A DNA stretch of 22,031 nt from Dehalococcoidia bacterium (lineage in GTDB: Bacteria > Chloroflexota > Dehalococcoidia > Dehalococcoidales > W693): the NCBI GenBank assembly GCA_011170385.1, contig DUFE01000090.1:1-22031 (forward strand). Reading direction: 5' to 3'. The position numbers and the translations under genes were made by a program. The notes beneath the pieces are model-generated. The model did no database searches. It had not been told where the DNA came from and saw only the letters and a list, made by a program, of their open reading frames with translations. This document shows positions 1 through 5,702 of this stretch, piece by piece. The first letter of the stretch is position 1, and each line of letters starts with the position of its first letter.

Positions 1-79
1 GAGCGCATTCGTAACCACCACCATGGGTCCGGGAATAAAGCTGGACCTCAAGACGATAACTGCCATGGCAACCTCATAG
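1..79 (+). CDS. rplA: 50S ribosomal protein L1, C-terminal end (partial)
   Basis: Only the last 25 codons are present; the gene is cut by the left edge. In frame 2 the reading ends VTTTMGPGIKLDLKTITAMATS followed by TAG at 77-79. This is the typical L1 C-terminus, where the MGPGIK stretch and a small-residue tail are conserved. L1 binds 23S rRNA at the L1 stalk and in many bacteria represses its own mRNA. Its place directly before the L10 leader and rplJ-rplL is the usual L1-L10-L7/L12 order. The identification rests on a short tail plus context, and both agree. Confidence 0.88.
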   Translation, partial: SAFVTTTMGPGIKLDLKTITAMATS

Positions 80-86
80 GCAGAAG

Positions 87-95
87 TGGTATAAT
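87..95 (+). promoter_or_regulatory. Extended -10 promoter for rplJ-rplL
   Basis: TGGTATAAT is a perfect TATAAT (90-95) preceded by the extended -10 TG dinucleotide. It lies eight bases after the rplA stop. No convincing -35 box is seen 17 bases upstream, which fits an extended -10 promoter. The same 14-mer GTGGTATAATATTA occurs at 8978-8991 before ino1. Transcription would begin near 102, just ahead of the L10 leader. Confidence 0.6.
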
Positions 96-102
96 ATTAA
101 AA

Positions 103-240
103 ACGGAATATCAGGTTCTGTGTTATCCGAAGAAAGCGGGTGCTTGCCGAAGGCTTAATAGTATTGCCTGCCGAGGATAAAAGACCCCGGGTTGTTTATT
201 GGGTCAGGTCCTTGTGCAGCAGGCACAAGGACTTTTTAAT
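103..240 (+). ncRNA. Ribosomal protein L10 leader (autoregulatory mRNA leader)
   Basis: The region matches the L10 leader RNA known from many Gram-positive and related bacteria, in which L10 (with L7/L12) binds the leader and controls rplJ-rplL. An outer stem pairs TTATCC (123-128) with GGATAA (175-180). An inner stem pairs GCGGG (136-140) with CCTGC (167-171). A GCC-GAA-GGC hairpin sits at 146-154, and the characteristic GGCTTAAT and CCTGCCGAGG segments are present. A terminator hairpin follows at 208-237. Recognition is by motif and hand folding, without a covariance-model search. Confidence 0.78.
208..237 (+). terminator. Attenuator-type intrinsic terminator in the L10 leader
   Basis: A perfect 10-bp stem, GTCCTTGTGC (208-217) with GCACAAGGAC (223-232), has a 5-base loop and is followed by TTTTT (233-237). 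It lies between the L10-binding region and the rplJ RBS, where it can end transcription early. A small upstream pairing of GACCC (183-187) with GGGTC (201-205) is also possible. Confidence 0.82.
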
Positions 241-273
241 ATAAAAAATGTAGCGGAGACTGGAGGTGAAAGT

Positions 274-798
274 ATGGCTCGTGAAGAGAAAGTGCGAATC
301 GTCAATGAATTGAGTGAAGCCATAAGCGAGTGCAGTGTTGCGATCCTGACTGATTACCAGGGATTGACGGCATCTGAGATGGACGTATTGCGACGCCGGT
401 TAAGGGAGCAGAAAATCGAATACCGGGTGGTAAAGAATACGCTGGCACGCTTTGCCGCCGAGAAGGCGGACAAGGAGTTTCTGGTCGGCTCGCTTGAGGG
501 GCCAGTAGCTATCGCATTCGGATATGGTGATGTCACCGAACCGGCGCGGGCGCTGAACGGATATATCAAAGACTCAGATTCGCCAATGAGCATCAAATGT
601 GGCTTTATGGGCGACAGGCTGCTTACTATAGACGAGATCAGCAGGCTGGCGAAGATGCCGCCACGCGAGGTGCTGATAGCCCAGGTTCTGGCTGGTATGC
701 AGGCGCCTGTAACCGGTCTGGTCAGTTGCCTTGCCGCTCCAATAAGGGGCTTTGTAGGAGTATTACAATCGAGGATAAAACAACTGGAGGAAAAATAA
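274..798 (+). CDS. rplJ: 50S ribosomal protein L10
   Basis: L10 anchors the L7/L12 dimers to 23S rRNA and forms the base of the ribosomal stalk that recruits translational GTPases. The 174-residue product begins MAREEKVRIVNELSEAI and carries the family's conserved YQGLTASEMDVLRRRLRE and VVKNTLARFA segments in the RNA-binding domain. The C-terminal helix ending in LQSRIKQLEEK is the L7/L12 docking element. The start is ATG 274, with the strong RBS TGGAGGTGA at 261-269. An earlier in-frame TTG at 199 lies within the leader and its terminator and is rejected. The length is normal for the family. One base separates it from rplL, so the two are co-transcribed and probably translationally coupled. 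Confidence 0.96.
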   Translation: MAREEKVRIVNELSEAISECSVAILTDYQGLTASEMDVLRRRLREQKIEYRVVKNTLARFAAEKADKEFLVGSLEGPVAIAFGYGDVTEPARALNGYIKDSDSPMSIKCGFMGDRLLTIDEISRLAKMPPREVLIAQVLAGMQAPVTGLVSCLAAPIRGFVGVLQSRIKQLEEK

Positions 799-799
799 A

Positions 800-1291
800 A
801 TGACGGAAAAAGAGACAGTGACCAAAGAGGAAACAACTGAAGTAGCAACGGAAGAGAAAGCGACAGTGAAAAAGGAGGAAACCAAGGCGAAAGCTGGCAA
901 GAAGGGCGCAGCCGTGGAAGAAATTATTGCAGCCATAGAGAAAATGAACGTGCTGGAGCTTTCGGAACTGGTAAAAGCCCTGGAGGAGAAGTTCGGTGTT
1001 ACGGCGGCGGCTCCGTTGGCAGTAGCGACGGCAGCGGCGGCACCGGCGGAGGCAGCGGTACCGGTGGCTGATGAAGAGAAGACGGAATTCGACGTTATCC
1101 TGAAGGAAGTCGGCGCCAACAAGATTAATGTTATCAGGGCGGTGCGCGAGCTAACCGTGCTGGGGTTGAAGGAATCCAAGGACTTGGTGGAATCGGCACC
1201 AAAGGCGGTCAAAGAGGGGGTCAGCAAGGACGAGGCGGCGACAGCAAAAGCCAAGCTGGAGGCAGCCGGGGCTACAGTCGAGGTAAAATAA
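800..1291 (+). CDS. rplL: 50S ribosomal protein L7/L12 with N-terminal extension
   Basis: L7/L12 forms the mobile stalk dimers that recruit and activate EF-Tu, EF-G and other GTPases. The normal family core begins near residue 38: the dimerisation domain (EEIIAAIEKMNVLELSELVKAL, about 40-61), an Ala/Pro hinge (about 70-93), and the C-terminal domain (EKTEFDVILKEVGANKINVI to the end) with the conserved GLKESKDLVE helix. In front of it are about 37 extra residues rich in Lys, Glu and Thr, giving 163 residues where 120-130 is usual. The extension looks genuinely translated: ATG 800 is one base after the rplJ stop and has a GGAGG RBS at 786-790. No better start precedes the core. No rpoBC follows, unlike the classical operon. 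Confidence 0.95.
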   Translation: MTEKETVTKEETTEVATEEKATVKKEETKAKAGKKGAAVEEIIAAIEKMNVLELSELVKALEEKFGVTAAAPLAVATAAAAPAEAAVPVADEEKTEFDVILKEVGANKINVIRAVRELTVLGLKESKDLVESAPKAVKEGVSKDEAATAKAKLEAAGATVEVK

Positions 1292-1301
1292 AAGAATTAA
1301 C

Positions 1302-1330
1302 TTGAAAACACCGCCTGAAATCGGTATAGT
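1302..1330 (+). promoter_or_regulatory. Sigma-70-type promoter for the 1371 gene
   Basis: TTGAAA (1302-1307), a 17-base spacer and TATAGT (1325-1330) form a good promoter 11 bases after the rplL stop. The predicted start is near 1337, giving a 35-base leader with GGAGGG at 1356-1361. CTCC at 1347-1350 could pair with part of that RBS (GGAG, 1356-1359). Confidence 0.6.
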
Positions 1331-1370
1331 TACTGCTTAAAGAACACTCCGGCATGGAGGGATTACGGCT

Positions 1371-1628
1371 ATGCCATATACGGATCTATGGATATTGATG
1401 GGGCTAGGAGGGATATTTATTGTGCTGGGGATCGGGGCTTTGCTTTGGGGTGGAGGAGAAGAGAAAGAATACTACAGGGCTATATCGGAGCGCACCGATG
1501 TTCGGGAATACATGGAGCACACCCCGGAGAGACCCGAACCCGGGGCTTTGAAGATAGGCGGCGTTATCTCCATTATCGTTGGTCTAGTCATGCTTATCGT
1601 CGGGGGAGGTTTCTGGCTCTGGGGTTGA
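1371..1628 (+). CDS. Small two-helix membrane protein of unknown function
   Basis: I do not recognise the family. The 85-residue product has a hydrophobic helix at about 7-28 (LWILMGLGGIFIVLGIGALLW), a charged middle (EEKEYYRAISERTDVREYMEHTPERPEPG) and a second helix at about 61-84. It should be an integral membrane protein with a roughly 32-residue loop. The start at ATG 1371 has GGAGGG nine bases upstream and a plausible private promoter. The last 45 bases overlap the 3' end of the convergent DUF502 gene. The helices, RBS and promoter argue for a real gene; a second ORF in another frame here is only a shadow. Confidence 0.75.
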   Translation: MPYTDLWILMGLGGIFIVLGIGALLWGGGEEKEYYRAISERTDVREYMEHTPERPEPGALKIGGVISIIVGLVMLIVGGGFWLWG

Positions 1629-2294
1629 TACAAAGATATCAACTATAGATTTGGGTGCCTTTACCGGCGGCTTGCCGACAGTAACCTTATCGGGTAGTAT
1701 CATACCGCTGGAGATGACCATCTTTATCCCCTCGTCAACAGGTATGTCGGTATGGGTAATCTTTTCCTCGGTGACCATTTCAAAGTAACCTGAACTCGGT
1801 ACCGGCGCTGTCGGGATGTAAATGGCATACAGTTTCTTGCCCGATTTATTTATTACCTCGTTGGTGATGAAAGCCAGGGTGGTCATGCCGTCCCTGGGGA
1901 ATTCAACGAAGACCACCTCGCGAAATGCGGCTTTGTTAATGCCAGCTCCGGAAAGCCCCTCGACGACTTGTTTGGCGCCGATATATATTTGTCGAAATAC
2001 GGGCACCCGGGTCAGGAGTGATTCGGCGGAGCGGATTGCTTTTTTACCGATGTAGTTGCTGGCGATAACCCCGATTATATATGTCAGGACAAGGAATATG
2101 GCAAAGCCGAGCCCGGGGATCTCGCGGCCGAAGATAGCTTCAATTATCGGTTGTAGCAGGTTATCGACGCTGGAAAATAGCCACCACAGAAGCCATACGG
2201 CAATAGCTAGCGGTACCATAATGAGGATACCCGCCAGAAAGTTTCTCCTGAACACTCTTAAAAGCCAATGCCCGGTTGTTTCGTTCTTCTTCAT
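1584..2294 (-). CDS. DUF502-family membrane protein
   Basis: The 236-residue product matches the DUF502 family of bacterial inner-membrane proteins, whose function is not established. Two transmembrane helices lie at about 19-41 and 61-80. They are followed by the conserved stretch SLLTRVPVFRQIYIGAKQVVE and a soluble part containing FREVVFVEFPRDGMTTLAFITNE, both typical of the family. The tail (about 215-236) is Pro/Glu/Asp-rich and probably disordered; it is encoded in the region that overlaps the convergent 1371 gene. It starts 11 bases after comM on the same strand, so the two are likely co-transcribed. I am sure of the family but not of any role. Confidence 0.85.
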   Translation of the reverse strand: MKKNETTGHWLLRVFRRNFLAGILIMVPLAIAVWLLWWLFSSVDNLLQPIIEAIFGREIPGLGFAIFLVLTYIIGVIASNYIGKKAIRSAESLLTRVPVFRQIYIGAKQVVEGLSGAGINKAAFREVVFVEFPRDGMTTLAFITNEVINKSGKKLYAIYIPTAPVPSSGYFEMVTEEKITHTDIPVDEGIKMVISSGMILPDKVTVGKPPVKAPKSIVDIFVSTPEPETSPDDKHD

Positions 2295-2305
2295 AGCGCC
2301 TCGCT

Positions 2306-3832
2306 TTATGGATAAACCATTCGCCTCGGTCGGTACTGTATGGCTTCGGCTATCTGGTTTGCCTTAATTATATCACTATTATCCAGGTCGGCGACGGTAC
2401 GCGCCAGCTTCAATATACGGTGAAAGGCGCGGGCTGAAAGGTGTAGCTGCTTCATAGCCGCCTTGAGTAAGCTATGGGCGTCATCCTCCGCACGGCAGAA
2501 TTCTCTGACCTCAGTGGGTGTCATCTCGGCATTGCAGTTTAGTATAGACCCATCGAATCGCTCCAGCTGCCGACGACGGGCGGCGGTGACGCGTGATTGA
2601 ACCTTCTTCGATCGCTCACCGAGCCTGTCGTCGGATAGCTTCTCATATTCTATGTGGGGAACCTCGACAAAAATATCGACGCGGTCTAGGAACGGTCCGC
2701 TGATGCGCTTCTGGTATCGCGATACTAGGCCGGAAGGGCAGGTACACTGGCGAAAGGGGTCGTTGTAATAGCCGCAGGGGCAGGGGTTCATAGCCCCCAC
2801 CAGCATAAAATTAGCTGGAAATGTTATACTACCTCTGGCACGGCTGATAGTAACCACCTTGTCTTCCAGTGGCTGCCGAAGAACCTCGAGCAGGGAGTGC
2901 CCAAACTCCGGCAACTCATCTAGGAAGAGCACCCCCCGATGACTCAAGCTGATTTCGCCCGGTCTGGGCCACTGCCCCCCACCTACCAGACCGGCGTTAG
3001 ACAGTGTGTAGTGAAGAGCACGAAAAGATCGCTGGCGAATGAGGGGAGTGCCCGGCGGCAGGAGTCCACTGGCACTGTAGATTTTGGTTACCTCTAAGGC
3101 TTCAGCGTTTGTCATTGGCGGAAGTATCGAAGGTAATGATCGCGCCAGCAATGTTTTGCCACTCCCTGGGGGTCCGCACATAACCATGTTATGACCACCG
3201 GCGGCGGCGACTTCCAGCGCCCGTTTGACGTGCTCCTGCCCCTTGATGTGGGCTAAATCAATACCCGGTTTTTCCGGGGTAATATGCTTTTCGGGATCCT
3301 GCCGCTCATATTCAGGGGGTGGTATTTCGCCGTTTAGATAGCTGGCCAGTTGAGAGAGTGAAGAGAAAGGTACGATTTTAATACCTTCTACCAGTGATGC
3401 CTCCCTGGCATCGGCATCAGGTACGATTACCTCGGTAATCCCGTTGTAGTGTGCGGTAGCCACCATTGGCAATATACCGTTGGTGTGGCGTAGGCTGCCA
3501 TCCAGAGAAAGCTCACCTATGAGAAGGGTTTTGGATACATCGGCAGTTAGCTGCCCCGAACTGATGAGAATACCGGTGGCGATGGGCATGTCGTAGGAAG
3601 GACCTGCTTTTTTTAGATCCGCCGGCGCCAGATTGACGGTGATACGCTTGGTGGGGAAGGTAAAACCGGAGTTACGTATGGCGGCGCGGACGCGCTCCCT
3701 GGCTTCCTGGACGGCCATATCGGGTAAGCCGACAAGGGTGAACGAAGGCAGGCCGGGAGAGATGTCTACCTCTACCTCTACGATGGCGCCTTCCAGCCCG
3801 ATAAGGGCGCAGCTTGTTACCTTGGCTAACAT
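2306..3832 (-). CDS. comM: ComM/YifB-family Mg-chelatase-like AAA+ ATPase
   Basis: This 508-residue protein has the ComM/YifB layout. An N-terminal domain begins MLAKVTSCALIGLEGAIVEVEVDISPGLP (a Lon-like ChlI fold) and carries KRITVNLAPADLKKAGPSYD. The AAA+ domain has Walker A GPPGSGKT at 220-227 and Walker B VLFLDELPEF at 301-310. A four-cysteine NPCPCGYY...CTC element follows, then the C-terminal Mg-chelatase lid. ComM is a hexameric helicase promoting branch migration during natural transformation in Vibrio; elsewhere the role of the family is less clear. The start is ATG 3832, with AGGAC about 11 bases upstream. It leads the minus-strand pair with the DUF502 gene and diverges from nusA. 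Confidence 0.93.
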   Translation of the reverse strand: MLAKVTSCALIGLEGAIVEVEVDISPGLPSFTLVGLPDMAVQEARERVRAAIRNSGFTFPTKRITVNLAPADLKKAGPSYDMPIATGILISSGQLTADVSKTLLIGELSLDGSLRHTNGILPMVATAHYNGITEVIVPDADAREASLVEGIKIVPFSSLSQLASYLNGEIPPPEYERQDPEKHITPEKPGIDLAHIKGQEHVKRALEVAAAGGHNMVMCGPPGSGKTLLARSLPSILPPMTNAEALEVTKIYSASGLLPPGTPLIRQRSFRALHYTLSNAGLVGGGQWPRPGEISLSHRGVLFLDELPEFGHSLLEVLRQPLEDKVVTISRARGSITFPANFMLVGAMNPCPCGYYNDPFRQCTCPSGLVSRYQKRISGPFLDRVDIFVEVPHIEYEKLSDDRLGERSKKVQSRVTAARRRQLERFDGSILNCNAEMTPTEVREFCRAEDDAHSLLKAAMKQLHLSARAFHRILKLARTVADLDNSDIIKANQIAEAIQYRPRRMVYP

Positions 3833-3852
3833 AATAAAAATGTCGTCCTATT

Positions 3853-3881
3853 ATGTTAGCGTGATGGCTGACGAGTGTCAA
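3853..3881 (-). promoter_or_regulatory. Candidate promoter for comM
   Basis: On the minus strand a consensus -35 TTGACA (3881-3876) is followed after 17 bases by TAACAT (3858-3853), a weaker -10. CATAAT three bases further on is an alternative at 20-base spacing. The 5' leader would be very short. The -35 is convincing but the -10 is uncertain. Confidence 0.4.
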
Positions 3882-3919
3882 TTGCAGTAAGAAATGACAC
3901 CTCATAAAGTGTGCGGGTA

Positions 3920-3948
3920 TTGCATCATGGATCTGTTTATGCTATACT
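3920..3948 (+). promoter_or_regulatory. Promoter for the nusA-infB operon
   Basis: TTGCAT (3920-3925), a 17-base spacer and TATACT (3943-3948) form a promoter with an extended -10 TG at 3940-3941. The 13-mer TTTATGCTATACT also occurs in the rpsO promoter on the other strand (18610-18622). The predicted start is near 3955. Confidence 0.65.
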
Positions 3949-3974
3949 TTACACAGAAGAAGATGATGTACCGG

Positions 3975-3997
3975 AGTGGGCTCAAACCCACTTTTTT
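3975..3997 (+). terminator. Terminator-like hairpin in the nusA leader
   Basis: AGTGGG (3975-3980) pairs with CCCACT (3987-3992) around the loop CTCAAA and is followed directly by a T run (3992-3997). It lies about 20 bases after the predicted transcription start and before the nusA RBS (GGAGG 4020-4024). It could therefore act as an attenuator of the whole operon. The stem is only 6 bp, so its strength is uncertain. Confidence 0.6.
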
Positions 3998-4036
3998 ATT
4001 GTTTAGAAACGATGAAAACGGAGGTTCGGTTCCGGG

Positions 4037-5431
4037 ATGAAGAGCGACTTTGTTCTGGCTGTAACCCAGTTGGCAGCGGAGAAGAACCTGCCCAGGGAGG
4101 TGATTCTGGGGGCAGTGGAAGCGGCGCTGGAATCGGCTTATCGCAAGGATAATTTTGCCCCAGAACAGGAGATATCTGTTAAGATCGATCCCAACAGCGG
4201 CAAAGTTCAGGTATGGGCGGAAAAAACGGTAGTCGAAAAGCTACAGGATCCCCGCTGTGAGGTAACACTGGACGTGGCTCAAAAAACCAAGAAGGATGCT
4301 GAAATCGGTGATGTTGTATCGGTGGAGTCAACGCCGCGCGATGCCGGCAGGATTGCCGCACAGACAGCGAAACAGGTAATTCTGCAGCGGCTCCACGAAG
4401 CGGAGCATAGCGCCATTTACGAGGAGTTCGCCGACAAAGAAGGTGATATAATTACTGGGGTTGTGCGGCGTATAGAAGCCCGACAGGTATTCATCGATCT
4501 GGGAAGAACGGAGGCGGTAATGCAGGTGGGGGAGCAGGCACCCAATGAGAGATACCGGGTAGGGCAGCGGCTCAAAGCATATCTGGTAGAAGTGGCGCAG
4601 TCACAACGCGGCCCGGTACTGGTGGTATCGCGCTCACACCCAAGTCTGCTGCGAAGGTTGTTCGAACTGGAGGTGCCGGAGATATACAATGGGACGGTGG
4701 AGATTAAATCTGTAGCCCGTGAAGCCGGCTTTCGCAGCAAGGTGGCGGTAACGACCAGCCAGGAGGGAATCGACCCAGTTGGCTGCTGTGTCGGTCTTCG
4801 CGGTATAAGGATACAGAATATCGTCAACGAGCTGAATGGAGAGAAGATAGACGTCGTTAGCTGGAGTCCTGATATCGCCGTTTTCATCACAAATGCCCTG
4901 AGTCCGGCACAGGTGGTGCGTGTCATAACGAACGAGGAAGAGGGGTCGGCGGTGGCAATTATACCTGATAAACAACTATCGTTAGCCATTGGTAAAGAGG
5001 GGCAGAACGTGCGGCTGGCGGTGAAACTGACTGGCTGGAGGATTGACATAAAGAGTGTTTCCGAAGTGGAGGAGGAGGAGATGGCGAAGGATGCTACGGA
5101 GGAAAAAGCTGCTAAAACCATTGAATCATCCGAAGCCGTCGAGGGGATTGAGGAGGAAACAGGAGTAGAAGAGCCGACACTGGTTTCGGTGGGCATATCT
5201 GAAGAGGCGGGTGAAGTTATAGCACCAATGAAGGTGGCTAAAGAAAAAGCGGGTATCAAGCTTAAGTTCGTCGAGGATATAATGCCGCCACCGCCACCCA
5301 AACCGGAGCCGAAGCAAAAGAAGAAGAAAAAGAAGGCCACTCGCATCAGGAAGGGCGAGGAAGATGGCATACGCTTGAAGAGGAAACGGCGGGAAGTTGA
5401 CATATATGAAGACGAAGACGAAGAGTATTAG
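4037..5431 (+). CDS. nusA: Transcription termination/antitermination factor NusA
   Basis: NusA binds RNA polymerase and nascent RNA and modulates pausing, termination and antitermination. The N-terminal RNAP-binding domain covers about 1-125. The S1 domain (EGDIITGVVRRIEARQVFIDLG onward) runs about 135-200. KH1 is about 225-285, and KH2 about 290-340 contains IPDKQLSLAIGKEGQNVRLA. The C-terminal 120 residues are unusual: an acidic linker, a proline run (MPPPPPKPEP), a lysine run, then a basic patch and the acidic end YEDEDEEY, in place of the acidic repeats of proteobacterial NusA. The start is ATG 4037; GGAGG at 4020-4024 is 12 bases away, slightly long. It overlaps rnpM by 26 bases. No rimP lies upstream. 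Confidence 0.96.
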   Translation: MKSDFVLAVTQLAAEKNLPREVILGAVEAALESAYRKDNFAPEQEISVKIDPNSGKVQVWAEKTVVEKLQDPRCEVTLDVAQKTKKDAEIGDVVSVESTPRDAGRIAAQTAKQVILQRLHEAEHSAIYEEFADKEGDIITGVVRRIEARQVFIDLGRTEAVMQVGEQAPNERYRVGQRLKAYLVEVAQSQRGPVLVVSRSHPSLLRRLFELEVPEIYNGTVEIKSVAREAGFRSKVAVTTSQEGIDPVGCCVGLRGIRIQNIVNELNGEKIDVVSWSPDIAVFITNALSPAQVVRVITNEEEGSAVAIIPDKQLSLAIGKEGQNVRLAVKLTGWRIDIKSVSEVEEEEMAKDATEEKAAKTIESSEAVEGIEEETGVEEPTLVSVGISEEAGEVIAPMKVAKEKAGIKLKFVEDIMPPPPPKPEPKQKKKKKKATRIRKGEEDGIRLKRKRREVDIYEDEDEEY

Positions 5432-5699
5432 CAAGCATACCCCGCAGCGAACCTGTGTTGCCTGCCGGACGGTAAGTGATAAGCGGGAACTGGTTCGTCT
5501 GGTGCGTGTCGAAGACGGTATTGCTGAAATTGACGATAGTGGCAGGAAGAATGGGCGGGGTGCATATCTCTGCCGGCGTCAGAAGTGCTGGCAGGAAGGG
5601 TTAAAAGGTGGTCGCCTGGAGCGTGCCCTGCGCACTACTCTAAAGCCTGAAAACAAAAAAAGACTTGTCGAATACGGTAGTAGCATTCAGGGGGATTAG
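5406..5699 (+). CDS. rnpM: YlxR/RnpM-family RNA-binding protein
   Basis: This 97-residue DUF448 protein is the small gene that normally sits between nusA and infB. It has the signature RTCVACR at 15-21 and GRGAYLCRRQKCW at about 50-62. The Bacillus homologue has been reported to bind RNase P RNA and modulate RNase P; whether that holds here is inference. ATG 5406 is preferred because GGGAAG ends nine bases upstream; a TTG at 5397 in the same frame is too close to that site. The gene overlaps the nusA 3' end, so the two are coupled. The usual next gene, ylxQ (an L7Ae-like protein), is missing and infB follows directly. Confidence 0.9.
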   Translation: MKTKTKSISKHTPQRTCVACRTVSDKRELVRLVRVEDGIAEIDDSGRKNGRGAYLCRRQKCWQEGLKGGRLERALRTTLKPENKKRLVEYGSSIQGD

Positions 5700-5702
5700 A
5701 CG

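Noticed and set aside
199..273. A longer rplJ reading from TTG 199
   Set aside because: The extra codons lie across the L10 leader terminator hairpin, and a strong RBS precedes ATG 274, where the conserved protein begins.
354..1254. Long minus-strand frames antisense to rplJ and rplL
   Set aside because: They are shadows of the ribosomal protein genes, with biased Ser/Ala composition and no start signals.
4417..5403. A 328-codon open frame antisense to nusA
   Set aside because: It is low-complexity (Ser/Thr/Phe-rich), lies wholly inside nusA and is explained by the codon bias of the sense gene.
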